The notes under the pieces: generated by a model
Database searches by the model: none
Told to the model about the DNA's origin: nothing
Seen by the model: only the letters and a program-made list of their open reading frames with translations
Part shown: in pieces, positions 47,009-55,820 of the stretch
Position numbering within the stretch: the stretch's first letter is position 1
Layout: the number at the start of each line of letters is the position of its first letter
Position numbers and translations under genes: made by a program
NCBI GenBank assembly: GCA_013368445.1
Contig: JAACJO010000005.1
Coordinates: 2,046,001-2,110,000 of the forward strand
Direction: 5' to 3'
DNA length: 64,000 nucleotides
Source: Leucocoprinus leucothites
Taxonomy: Eukaryota > Basidiomycota > Agaricomycetes > Agaricales > Agaricaceae

Positions 47009-48939
47009 AGAATTCGATGATGGTGGTAAGAGGGAAAGGAGGATGAGTAGCTTTAGACTTGCGCCTACCCATATTACTGTAGATAGATGATGTAAGAATG
47101 CCTCAGAACAAACACCAACTTTCGATGGTGGTGGTAAGAGGACAAGGAGGGATTGAGAACCCTACAGACGCGACCGAGCAGCATCGCAGCGATGGTTTTC
47201 AAGCCAAAGCCGGTCAAACCAGTGTCACCAGAATGGGCACTTGCAATCGTCAGCTGCATGCGACTTGGCGCAGTTGACGCACTTGATGTGAGGATAGGGA
47301 TCCTCGGCGGTGGTGGGCAGGATAGGGGGATTGGCCTTCGGACTCCCCTTACAACAGCTCGAGTGGGAGCAGTGGTTCTCAGAATGATGAGGACCGCCAC
47401 AGGCGGCGCATCGCAATGCACAGGCGCGGCACGATGAGGTAGAGTGACCCCAGCACCAGCAATGCTGACACTGAGGACTGCCTGGATGAGCGCGTGCAGC
47501 CTGGATGATGGACTGAACACCCTCGAAGTGGAGGTACTTGCCCAGGAGCTTCTTGGCACTCGCTCCTGATTGAGAGTCCCAGAGGTCGAACCAGACGGTG
47601 GCGGTGTCGGCTCTGGTGGAGTTGCGCATAATGCGCACGGAGGAAACATCTGCGAAAATGTCCTTGAAGGCGGACAGTCGCATGCGGTCGGTCATGTGAT
47701 TCGGTGTGATGCGGACACTGTTCACGAAGTAAGGGACGTCGAGGACCTTGAGGTAGGACCTCGACCTGGGGCGGCGCGTCTTGATCGCAAAAGGGGCGGT
47801 GAAGACGGAGGGGATGGAGGACTCAATGACATCACAGTCGGCGTCAGAGGGAACGGAGGAGGTGTGCAGCGCGATCGTGCTGTACACCTTGGTGATGTTC
47901 TCCACATGCAAGATCGACTTGGCATGGGAGAGGGAGTCGTCGAGAAGGTGCATGGCCTTGTGGTGGAGATAGGTGACCTCATCAGCACTGCCGACGAAGT
48001 CGAGGAAGAGTTGGCGGCGGGTAGGGCCCGCGGTTGTCATGCGTGGCTTCCGAGTGGTGGGAGCGGCGGCTTGGGCGGCCTGATGCATAGTGGTGATGCG
48101 ATCAGGGTCGAGATCGGGGTGGGATTGCGCCAACTTAATGAGTGATGTAACCCCGGCGGGGCAGGCCGCCTCGGTGAAGGACTTCTTGACCGAGGTGGGA
48201 GGAGGGGGCGCTTTGGTGGGCGCTCGCTGAGCTTGGCCATCAGACCTAACCCTAGCTTGGGGGGGGCCACTAGCACGCGCTTTAGCAGGTGCTTGCTTGG
48301 GCGGTAAGGTGGGACGGGCCGGGGCGGGCTGACGATCCAAGGGAGTCTGTTTGGGCGCTTTGGGAGAGCCCATGTCAATGTCACGTGGTTCCGCTTTGTC
48401 AGCGGATCCATGGATCGCCTCATGGGTGACGCGCGTACGTTTAGGGTAGGCCTCCTCAATTCTGGTGGCACAGTCCCGAATGAAATCTGCAAATGTGGCC
48501 CATCCCTGGGCACGCATTCGCTCGCTGACGAGGGCCGTGTCACCTTGGCCTCGGTTGAAAACTTCTGCAACCAACCCAACGAGAGTCGGGATGATCACAG
48601 CGGTGGTGGCCTCTGGAAGAGGGCCTGAGGGAACGTTCCCGATGAAGCAGGAGAAGAAACGAATCCCAGCAAGAGCCCGGGTCTCAACAGACTCCTCAGT
48701 TGACCCGGAGGAGACAGCGGACGGTGGTGCTGGGGGGGGGAGGGCCTTTACGGGGTAGAACGTCTGTCCACCGGCGGTGAAGGGTTTTAGGGACGGCGAC
48801 GGAATGTCAGCCGCGGGAGCAACCACCGACCGCGACGGAACGTCAGCGGCGGCATCCCTCCTTGACCTCTTACCACCACCATCTATTCGTTGGTGTGTTT
48901 TAAGACGTCTAGTTTACATCGTATCTCTGCCTATTCTAC

Positions 48940-50826
48940 ATGGGCAAGCGAAAGTCTAAGTCTAAGGGCCCCCCCCGCCAATCTACCGAGTCTGCTGCGG
49001 CCTCCGCCGACGAGCTCAACATCGCCGAGATGTCCGAGGACGAACATCTCGACCCCTACGACGACCCCCGCAATGTTCGCGGGTTCTTCAGACCTCCCCA
49101 GGCTGACGTTTCGTCGCCTGGACCCTCTTCCCTGCCTGCCGCTGACATTCCGTCACGGTTGGTGGTCGCTCCTGCGGCTGACGTTCCGTCGCCGTCCCCA
49201 AAACCCTTCACCGCCGGTGGACAGACGTTCTACCCCGTGAATGCTCTCCCCCCCCCAGCACCGCCGTCCGCTGTCTCCTCCGGGTCAACTGAGGAGTCTG
49301 TTGAGACCCGGGCTCTTGCTGGGATTCGTTTCTTCTCCCGCTTCATCGGGAATGTTCCCTCAGGCCCTCTTCCAGAGGCCACCACTGCTGTGATCATCCC
49401 GACTCTTGTTGGGTTGGTTTCAGAAGTTTTCAACCGAGGCCAAGGCGACACGGCCCTCGTCAACGAGCGAATGCGAGCCCAGGGATGGGCCACATTTGCA
49501 GATTTCATCCAGGACTGCACCACCAGAATTGAGGGGGCCTACCCTAAACGTACGCGCGTCGCCCATGAGGCGATCCATGGATCCGCTGACAAAGTGGAAC
49601 CACGTGACATTGACATGGGCTCTCCCAAAGCGCCCAAACAGACTCCCCCGGATCGTCGGCCCGCCCCGGCCCGTCCCGCTTTACCGCCCAAGCAAGCGCC
49701 TGCTAAAGCGCGCGCTAGCGGCCCCCCCCAAGCTAGAGTTAGGTCTGATGGCCAAGCTCAGCGAGCGCCCGCCAAAGCGCCCCCTCCTCCCACCTCGGTC
49801 AAGAAGTCCTTCGCCGAGGCGGCCCGCCCCGCCGGGGTTGCGTCACTCATCAAGTTGGCGCAATCCCACCCCGATCTCGACCCTGATCGCATCACCGCTA
49901 TGCATCAGGCCACCCAAGCCGCCGCTCCTGCCACTCGGAAGCCGCGCATGACAACCGCGGGCCCCACCCGCTGCCAACTTTTCCTCGACTTCGTCGGCAG
50001 TGCCGATGAAGTCACCTATCTCCATCACAAGGCCATGCGCCTTCTCAACAACTCCCTCTCCCGCGCCAAGTCGATCTTGCGTGTGGAGAACATCACCAAG
50101 GCGTACAGCACGATTGCGCTGCACACCTCCTCCATTCCCTCTGACGCCGACTGCGACGTCATTGAGTCCTCCATCCCCTCCGTCTTTACCGCCCCCTTTG
50201 CGATTAAGACGCGCCGCCCCAGGTCGAGGTCCTACCTTAAGGTCCTCGACGTCCCTTACTTTGTGAACGGTGTCCACATCACACCGAATCACGTGAGCGA
50301 CCGCATGCGACTGTCCGCCTTCAAGGACATTTTCGCAGATGTTTCCTCCATGCGCATTATGCGCAACTCCACCAGAGCCGACACTGCCACCGTCTGGTTC
50401 GACCTCTGGGACTCTCAATCAGGAGCGAGCGCCAAGAAGCTCCTGGGCAAGTACCTCCACTTCGAGGGTGTTCAGTCCATAATCCGGGCTGCGCGCGCTC
50501 ATCCAGGCAGTCCTCAGTGTCAGCGTTGCTGGTGCTGGGGTCACTCTACCTCATCGTGCCATGCCCGTGCGTTGCGATGCGCCGCCTGCGGCAGTCCTCA
50601 TTGTACTGAGAACCACCGCTCCCACTCGAGCTGTTGTAAGGGGAGTCCGAAGGCTAATCCCCCTATCCTGCCCACCACCACTGAGGATCCCTGTCCTCAC
50701 ATCAAGTGCGTCAACTGCGCCAAGTCGCATGCAGCTGACGATCGCAAGTGCCCATTCTGGCGACACCGGTTTGACCGGCTTTGGCTTGAAAACCATCGCC
50801 GAGATGCCGCTCGGTCGCATCTGTAG
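48940..50826 (+). CDS. half-LINE hA ORF1 zinc-knuckle protein, 628 aa, intact
   Basis: Same length and domain order as the copy at 37359. N-terminus MGKRKSKSKGPPRQSTESAAA, core MTTAGPTRCQLFLDFVGS to VWFDLWDSQSGAS, zinc knuckles CQRCWCWGHSTSSC, CAACGSPHCTENH and CVNCAKSHAADDRKC, end at RDAARSHL. The nine-C tract at 49248-49256 is in frame here but is one base shorter in two other hA copies. The start is the first ATG, 87 bases from the element's 5' end. Inferred ORF1/Gag-like RNA binding. Confidence 0.93.
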   Translation: MGKRKSKSKGPPRQSTESAAASADELNIAEMSEDEHLDPYDDPRNVRGFFRPPQADVSSPGPSSLPAADIPSRLVVAPAADVPSPSPKPFTAGGQTFYPVNALPPPAPPSAVSSGSTEESVETRALAGIRFFSRFIGNVPSGPLPEATTAVIIPTLVGLVSEVFNRGQGDTALVNERMRAQGWATFADFIQDCTTRIEGAYPKRTRVAHEAIHGSADKVEPRDIDMGSPKAPKQTPPDRRPAPARPALPPKQAPAKARASGPPQARVRSDGQAQRAPAKAPPPPTSVKKSFAEAARPAGVASLIKLAQSHPDLDPDRITAMHQATQAAAPATRKPRMTTAGPTRCQLFLDFVGSADEVTYLHHKAMRLLNNSLSRAKSILRVENITKAYSTIALHTSSIPSDADCDVIESSIPSVFTAPFAIKTRRPRSRSYLKVLDVPYFVNGVHITPNHVSDRMRLSAFKDIFADVSSMRIMRNSTRADTATVWFDLWDSQSGASAKKLLGKYLHFEGVQSIIRAARAHPGSPQCQRCWCWGHSTSSCHARALRCAACGSPHCTENHRSHSSCCKGSPKANPPILPTTTEDPCPHIKCVNCAKSHAADDRKCPFWRHRFDRLWLENHRRDAARSHL

Positions 50827-51084
50827 GGTTCTCTTCCCTGCAGGTCGCATTGTCCGTCCCCGCGCTGTGCGTGGTGGGTCATCGAGGTCCATGCCGTGCA
50901 CTTTCCATCCGCCGGTAAATCAGAACAACCCAACTTGTATTGTAGTATGCTTTCATTTCGAACTATGTACCACTGCGTGAAGATATCATTTGTACTAAGC
51001 GGACTTCGGACTCGTATATGTATACCTAGCTATGTAGATGTGTAGTTGGTAGCGGTACTTTCTGCATGTTGTAGTAGTTGGGCG

Positions 51085-51135
51085 CGGACTGCTATCGCGC
51101 ACCGCGTTATAAATTTGCGACCCCTCCGGGGTCGC
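51085..51135 (+). promoter_or_regulatory. 3' tail motif and hairpin, candidate RT recognition site
   Basis: GGACTGCTATCGCGCACCGC followed by GTTATAAATT, the hairpin GCGACCCC-TCC-GGGGTCGC (51117-51135), then TTGATTC and poly(A). The L element ends with AGACTGCGATCGAGCACCGC, TATATAAATT, CATTGATT and poly(A), i.e. the same motif without the hairpin. Known LINE/SINE pairs share 3' tails for RT recognition. That function here is inferred. Confidence 0.65.
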
Positions 51136-51143
51136 GTTGATTC

Positions 51144-51176
<33 letters not shown>

Positions 51177-51598
51177 GTCAGCGGCAGGCAGGGAAGAGGG
51201 TCCAGGCGACGAAACATCAGCCTGGGGAGATCCGAAGAACCTGCGAACATTGCAGGGGTCGTCGTAGGGGTCGAGATGTTCGTCCTCGGACATCTCGGCG
51301 ATGTTGAGCTCGTCGGCAGAGGCCTCGGCGGACTCGGTAGATTGGCGGGGGGGGCCCTTAGATTTAGACTTTCGCTTGCCCATGTAGAATAGGCAGAGAT
51401 ACAATGTAAACTAGACATCTTAAAACACACCAACGAATAGATGGTGGTGGTAAGAGGTCAAGGAGGGGTCCTGTTGGTGCTCACTCCTGATTGAGAGTCC
51501 CAGAGGTCAAACCAGACAGTGGTGGTGTCGGCTCTGGTGGAGTTGTGCATGATGTGCATGGAGGAAACATCTGCAAAAATGTCCTTGAAGGCGGACAA

Positions 51599-53941
51599 TC
51601 ACATGCGGTCAGTCACGTGAGTTGGCGTGATACAGACACCGTTCACAAAGTAGGGGACATCGAGGACCTTGAGGTAGGACCTCGACCTGGGGCGGCGCGT
51701 CTTGATCGCAAAGGGGGCGGTGAAGACAGAGGGGATGGAGGACTCAATGACGTCACAGTCGGCGTCAGAGGGAACAGAGGAGGTGTGCAGCACAATCGTG
51801 CTGTATGCCTTGGTGATGTTCTCCACATGCAAGATCGACTTGGCGTGGGAGAGGGAATCGTTGAGAAGGTGCATGGCCTTGTGATGGAGATAGGTGACCT
51901 CATCGGCACTGCCGACGAAGTTGAGGAAGAGTTGGCGGCGGGTAGGGCCCGCAGTTGTCATGCACGGCTTCCGGGCGGCCTGATGCATAGCAGTGATGTG
52001 ATCAGGGTCGAGATCGGGATGGGACTGCACCAACTTGATAAGTGATGCAACCCCGGCAGGGCGGGCCACCTCAGCGAAGGACTTCTTGACTGAGGTGGGA
52101 GGAGGGGGCGCTTTGGTGGGCGCTCGCTGGGCTTGGCCATCAGACCTAACCCTAGCTTGGGGGGGGCCACTAGCGTGCGCTTTGGAGGGTGCTTGCTTGG
52201 GCGGTAGAGTGGGATGGGCCGGGGCAGGCCGATGATCCGGGGGCAGTTGTTTGGGCGCTTTGGGGTCACCCACACTAATGTCACGTGGACCTGCTTTGTC
52301 AACAGATCCGCGGGACGACTCATGGTTGCCATGTGGTTGATTAGGGCCAGTCGAGAGGCCCCCAGAGCGAAGGAAGGAGTCGACCATGGTCCACCTCTGC
52401 TTGTGAAACATTGGAGTGAGCTGGGTATCGCCCCAGCCCCTCTTCCTGAATTCCCACATGCTTTTTTTTTTTTTTTTTTTAAAAAAAAATCAATGAATTT
52501 ATATAGCAGTGCTCGATCGCAGTCTGCTTTCAACTAAATAATACAAACAGACAGTACACTACAGCAAGCTGGGGTACATGAAGCGGTCGGAGACCGCTTA
52601 AGACAGAGACTATACACGATTAGTCCAGCAACATAGATAAGACTTGAAGGATACTATAGAATGAGGTGTCATACACAGAGATCAGTCTCAAGGGAAAAGA
52701 AAAGAGATGAGATGAGAGAATATAGTTCACCTTCATTTGGTTCGGCGGGCACAGGAGCTTGAGGCGGCGGTGGACGCATGTTGTGATTGGTAAAAGCAAA
52801 GGCGGCCAGGTTCTTTTTCAAGAACTCGACAAGGAACTCATACTGAGGGAAAGCGCATTGCACCCATTGAGTGCGGAAGGGATAGAGGGGGCAGTAACAT
52901 AGGATATGATGTCGTGTTTCCAGGCGATGGCCACAACGACAGGATTTGGGCTTGAGGAGGAAGAACCTCTCGCGATAAGCTCCCATAGGAGCATGATTGA
53001 GGATGGCACGGGACATGCGCACACATAATGATGGCGATTCATTGGCTAAGGGAAGCCAGGTGCCCCCTTTGACGTAAGTGGGGGTGAGGAACTTGCAATT
53101 CTTTTTTGAAAGAAGGAAGCCGCTGCCGCGGTATCTCTTCTTCCAGAAAATGGACTCCCAGGATTTCTGGCAGTCGTTGGTGATTTTGCGTCGCAAGAAA
53201 TCGAGAGTAGCGCCTAATCGAGGGGGGGCGTATATGCATGTGGAAGTGACGTCTTTATGGACTTTAAGGTGGGGTTTCCAGCGCCATTTGGAAGGGACGT
53301 CCCAGAAGTCGATGGAGCGAGAAGGTTTGGCTGCGAGTCAGTTGGATAAGAGTCGACAGACTTGGATGGAATGTGATTGGCTCGAGTGTATAGAGGGATT
53401 GACTACTAGTTTGGCTGCTGGGAGGCAGTCGGTGATAAGGATGATGTGGTCGCACTGGGAATTCCCACATGCTCCCACAGACATAGAGAGCGAATGAGCG
53501 ACGGGCCGTGTCGGTCATGACAGCGGCAGGATCAAGATTCGAGAGCCATCTCCTGAATCAACGAAGGCCTTCATAGGCGGCCGTAGCCTCCTCCTCCAAG
53601 TCAGGTCCGACGGAAGAGGGAGCAGAGGGGCCAGCCCGGGGTGCGATAGAGCTGCTGGGGGTGGCGGTGGAAGGACCTGCAGGGCTCAAGGCCACCGGAG
53701 GTTGAGTAGTAGGCGCGAGGGACAGAATGTCACCAGGCACCGGGCAAGGAGGTGACTCAAAGTCAGTCTCAGGGGGAATGGACCGAGGTCCAGAGAAGCC
53801 GCGGATGTTGCGTGGGTTGTCGTATGGGTCGAGATGTTCATCCTCGGACATCTCAGCAATGTTGAGTTTGTCATCGGAGGTGTTGGCAGACTCGGTTGTT
53901 TGGCGTATAGCCTGTTTAGCTTTGGACTTTCGTTTACCCAT
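51599..53941 (-). pseudogene. hB ORF1 fragment, interrupted
   Basis: MGKRKSKAKQAIRQTTESA start at 53941, a C-terminal limit in the core (MTTAGPTRRQLFLNFVGS...FVNGVCITPTHV), no zinc knuckles. An L fragment (52462-53458) sits in it. Further lesions appear near 53.5 kb (a stop by 53558) and in the core (about 51600). Confidence 0.8.
52462..53458 (-). mobile_element. 5'-truncated L LINE with 14-bp TSD
   Basis: Poly(T) at 52462, 3' UTR, last part of ORF2 (RNase H end, CRCGHRLETRHHILCYCP). TSD GAATTCCCACATGC at 52448-52461 and 53459-53472. 5' truncation in the RNase H region. A simple canonical insertion, which shows how ordinary L insertions here look. Confidence 0.92.
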
Positions 53942-54027
53942 GTAGAATAGGTAGAATATGATGTGTAACTAGACGTCTAATCAAACACCAACTTTCGATG
54001 GTGGTAGTAAGAGGTCAAGGAGGGATG

Positions 54028-54627
54028 GTGGTCTCCTACCTTGGGAGATTCAACCACAACCCTCATCCTGAGCACTGGGCTGCTGTGAAGCATCTCCTGC
54101 ACTATCTGAAGGGCACGAGCAATTACAAGCTCGTTTACAAGGGCTGTGAAGCTGAGGAGCTCTTTCTGACCTACACAGATGCTTCCCATGGTGGTTGTAA
54201 GCAAACTGGTTGCTCTACAGGTGGATATGTGACTCTGGTATGTGGTGGAGCTGTGGGATGGTCCTCCAAGTGTCAGCCCTTTGTTACTCTCTCTTCTACA
54301 GAGGCTGAGTATGTGGCTGCAGTTGAGGCTGGCAAGGAAATCATGTGGATGAGGAACATCCTGACAGAGTTTGGCTATTCCCCTTCCTATGCTTCCACCC
54401 TCCTGATTGACAACAAGTCTGGGATTGATGTTTCCAAGAATCCTGAGCATCATGGTAGCATGAAGCACCTGGATCTGCAGTTCTACTGGCTCCGGGATGC
54501 TGTACAGTCCGCTTTCATTGCTCCAGAGTACATCCCCACCAGCCAGAATGTGGCAGACTTGTTTACCAAGGCTGTTCAGCCCAAGATGGTGGAGTTTGCA
54601 GTTCCCATGCTAGGATTGACTCACTAG
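54028..54627 (+). pseudogene. copia pol C-terminal part: RT end and RNase H
   Basis: Open to its natural stop after GLTH. LGRFNHNPHPEHWAAVKHL is the typical RT/RNase H linker. RNase H motifs: LTYTDASHGG, LSSTEAEYVA, LIDNKSGIDV and, at the end, HLDLQFYWLRD. IPTSQNVADLFTKAV is the usual copia C-terminal signature. It continues the frame left at 34251. Confidence 0.92.
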
Positions 54628-54680
54628 AGAGTATAGGTGTCGATTTTGGTGTTTCCAACAACTTGTGGACTTGTCAGATC

Positions 54681-54855
54681 AAGGGGGTGTGTCAGATGTG
54701 CTCTGGACAGTCTACAAGTATTTGTGATTGATTTGTTAATGTGTGAAGTTAGAGTTGATGCAGATGTTGCTTAGTCAGTTGTAGATCACCTGACTGGATG
54801 TTCAACTCTCCTGTGGATGCTTTCTTGACTCTCAGTCATTTACAGTTGTCCACAG
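54681..54855 (+). repeat. copia polypurine tract and 3' LTR (cut)
   Basis: AAGGGGGTG (54681-54689) is the polypurine tract, directly followed by the LTR start TGTCAGATGTGCTCTGG at 54690. The LTR is identical in layout to the solo LTR at 7309 and is cut at 54855, after GTTGTCCACAG, by the poly(T) of an L fragment. Confidence 0.88.
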
Positions 54856-54856
54856 A

Positions 54857-55106
54857 TTTTTTTATTTTTTTTTTAAATCAATGAATTTATATAGTGGTGC
54901 TCAATCGCAGTCTGCTTTCAACTAAATAATACAAACAGACAGTACGCTACAGCAAGCTGGGGTACATGAAGCGGTCTTCGACCACTTAAGACAAAGACTA
55001 TATATTATTAGTCCAGCAATATAGAAGAGACTTGAGAGAGACTATTGAACAAGGTGTCATACACAGAGATTGGACTCAAAGGAAAAGAGAAGAGATGAAA
55101 TGAAAG
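54857..55106 (-). mobile_element. short L LINE 3' end
   Basis: Poly(T) with an internal A, then 3' tail, hairpin region and the last ORF2 codons. Truncated after about 250 bp at TGAAAG, where plus-strand hC sequence starts. No matching LTR continuation is found on the other side. Confidence 0.85.
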
Positions 55107-55173
55107 CCTCAACATGTCACTGACTATATGCGTCTGTCTCCCTTCAAGGAGATATTCACTAATGTCTCCTCTG
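55107..55173 (+). pseudogene. hC ORF1 scrap
   Basis: 67 bp coding for QHVTDYMRLSPFKEIFTNVSS, an internal hC ORF1 piece. It is followed without spacer by an hB 5' terminus at 55174, the pattern expected from a template switch. Confidence 0.7.
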
Positions 55174-55780
55174 CATCCCTCCTTGTCCTCTTACCACCAC
55201 CATCGAAAGTTGGTGTTTGATTAGACGTCTAGTTACACATCGTATCCTACCTATTCTACATGGGTAAACGAAAGTCCAAAGCTAAACAGGCTGTACACCA
55301 AACAACTGAGTCTGCCAACACCTCCAATGATGAGCTCAACATCGCCAAGATGTCCAAGGATGAACATCTCGACCCATACGACAACCCACGCAATGTTCAC
55401 AGCTTCTCTGGACCTCGGTCCATTCCCCCTGAGGCTGACTTTGAGTTGCCTCCTCGCCCAGTGCCTGGTGATATTCCATCCCTCGTGCCTACTACTCAAC
55501 CTCTGGTGGCTTTGAGCCCCGCAGGTCCCTCCTCTGCTGCTCCTAGTGGCTTCATTGCACCCCAGGCTGGCCCCCCTGCTCCCTCCTCCATCGGACCTGA
55601 TCTGGAGGAGGAGACCCTTGCTGCCTATGAAGGTCTCCATCGATTTGGGAGATGGCTCTTGAATCTTGATTCCGCTGCTGTCATGACTGATACAGCCTGA
55701 TGCTCGTTTGCTCTCTACACTGTTCGGAGTTTGTGGGAATTCAGGAAGAGGGGTTGGGCCAATACCCAGCTCACTCTGTC

Positions 55781-55781
<1 letters not shown>

Positions 55782-55820
<39 letters not shown>

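Larger units (their letters stand above)
40166..47045 (-). mobile_element. full-length L LINE with 15-bp TSD, best-preserved copy
   Basis: 6880 bp with nothing nested inside. Poly(T) 40166-40186 to the 5' terminus CATCCTCCTTTCCC at 47045. TSD AGTAGCTTTAGACTT at 40153-40167 (the last two T's merge with the tail) and 47046-47060 within hC ORF1. ORF1 and ORF2 are both recognisable along their whole length, but each is broken. CpG-richer than the other L copies, in agreement with its inner nesting position. Confidence 0.95.
35936..47072 (-). pseudogene. hC ORF1, in frame across two insertions (636 codons)
   Basis: ATG at 47070-47072 (MGRRKSKAT), then 40167 downward (MFESESAVSDDELNIAEMAK...), then 37271 to 35936. 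With the two inserts and one copy of each TSD discounted, the three parts are in the same frame and I see no stop until RPRA-stop at 35936. Core MTTSGPTRRQLFLDF and IWVDLWDSQSGAN; knuckles CQQCWQWGHTTTTC, CSQCSGPHQSENH, CVNCGKEHAATDRKC. The gene was therefore intact when it was hit, and only the insertions break it. Confidence 0.85.
35594..47147 (-). mobile_element. full-length half-LINE hC carrying two nested insertions
   Basis: Segments 35594-37271, 39591-40165 and 47046-47147, about 2.33 kb when the inserts and repeated TSDs are removed. Poly(T) at 35594-35621, hairpin GCGACCCC(TTC)GGGGTCGC form, 3' UTR, ORF1, and 5' terminus at 47147. Its flanks do not match each other: hC interior on the left, hA interior on the right. 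It therefore lacks a normal TSD and seems to be part of a mosaic. Confidence 0.85.
48853..51172 (+). mobile_element. full-length, apparently intact half-LINE hA
   Basis: 2320 bp, poly(A) about 28 nt. TSD GAACGTCAGCGGC at 48838-48850 and 51173-51185. Two extra G's lie between the left TSD and the 5' terminus. Same architecture as the copy at 37272 and nearly the same sequence. Inserted into the ORF1 of an hA in opposite orientation, so the two now form a long inverted arrangement. Confidence 0.95.
47225..51383 (-). pseudogene. hA ORF1, interrupted by insertion, C-terminus cut
   Basis: ATG at 51381-51383 (MGKRKSKSKGPPRQ). After discounting the nested element and one TSD, the two parts are in frame and open for about 607 codons. 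The only point lesion is CGA to TGA directly after KCPFW, which removes the last about 21 residues behind the third zinc knuckle. The knuckles are present (CQHCWCWGHSTSSC, CAACGGPHHSENH, CVNCAKSHAADDCKC). Confidence 0.85.
47148..51466 (-). mobile_element. half-LINE hA, 3' UTR missing, split by a second hA
   Basis: Segments 47148-48852 and 51173-51466. The 5' terminus is at 51466. The element ends, without 3' UTR or poly(A), at 47148 just past the ORF1 stop region (GGGTTCTC), where an hC 5' terminus begins. The two parts join through the 13-bp TSD of the nested hA. Confidence 0.85.
51467..54027 (-). mobile_element. half-LINE hB, 5' end of the composite insertion in copia
   Basis: Segments 51467-52461 and 53459-54027. 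The 5' terminus at 54027 abuts the copia TSD copy GTGGTCTCCTACC (54028-54040). Going 3'-ward it stops inside ORF1 at about 51480 (after the WDSQSGA region), where an hA 5' terminus begins. It has no zinc-knuckle codons, 3' UTR or poly(A) of its own. Confidence 0.85.
31706..54855 (+). mobile_element. Ty1/copia retrotransposon, split by a 19.8-kb nest
   Basis: Parts 31706-34251 and 54028-54855. The pol protein runs on exactly across the gap (…IAYVVSYL at 34251, VVSYLGRFNHN from 54028), with GTGGTCTCCTACC present at both edges. The 5' LTR and gag start are missing, and the 3' LTR (from 54690) is cut at 54855 by another LINE. One internal deletion removes the end of integrase and the linker to RT. 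Confidence 0.9.

Noticed and set aside
47570..48145. Recurring open frame of about 191 codons opposite to ORF1 (MRVPEVEPDGGGV...), also at 19953, 30356, 38262, 49843, 56456 and 58391
   Set aside because: It is the antisense shadow of the conserved ORF1 core. It follows the sense codons, starts at the same internal point in every copy, and degrades exactly with them. High GC makes such shadows long.
34252..54027. Explaining the whole block as ordinary independent nested insertions
   Set aside because: Five nested insertions are ordinary, but the hC, hA and hB segments at 35593, 47147 and 51466 do not resume on the other side of the neighbouring element and have no TSDs of their own, while one TSD brackets the whole. 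I therefore keep the mosaic interpretation, with deletion or assembly error as alternatives.
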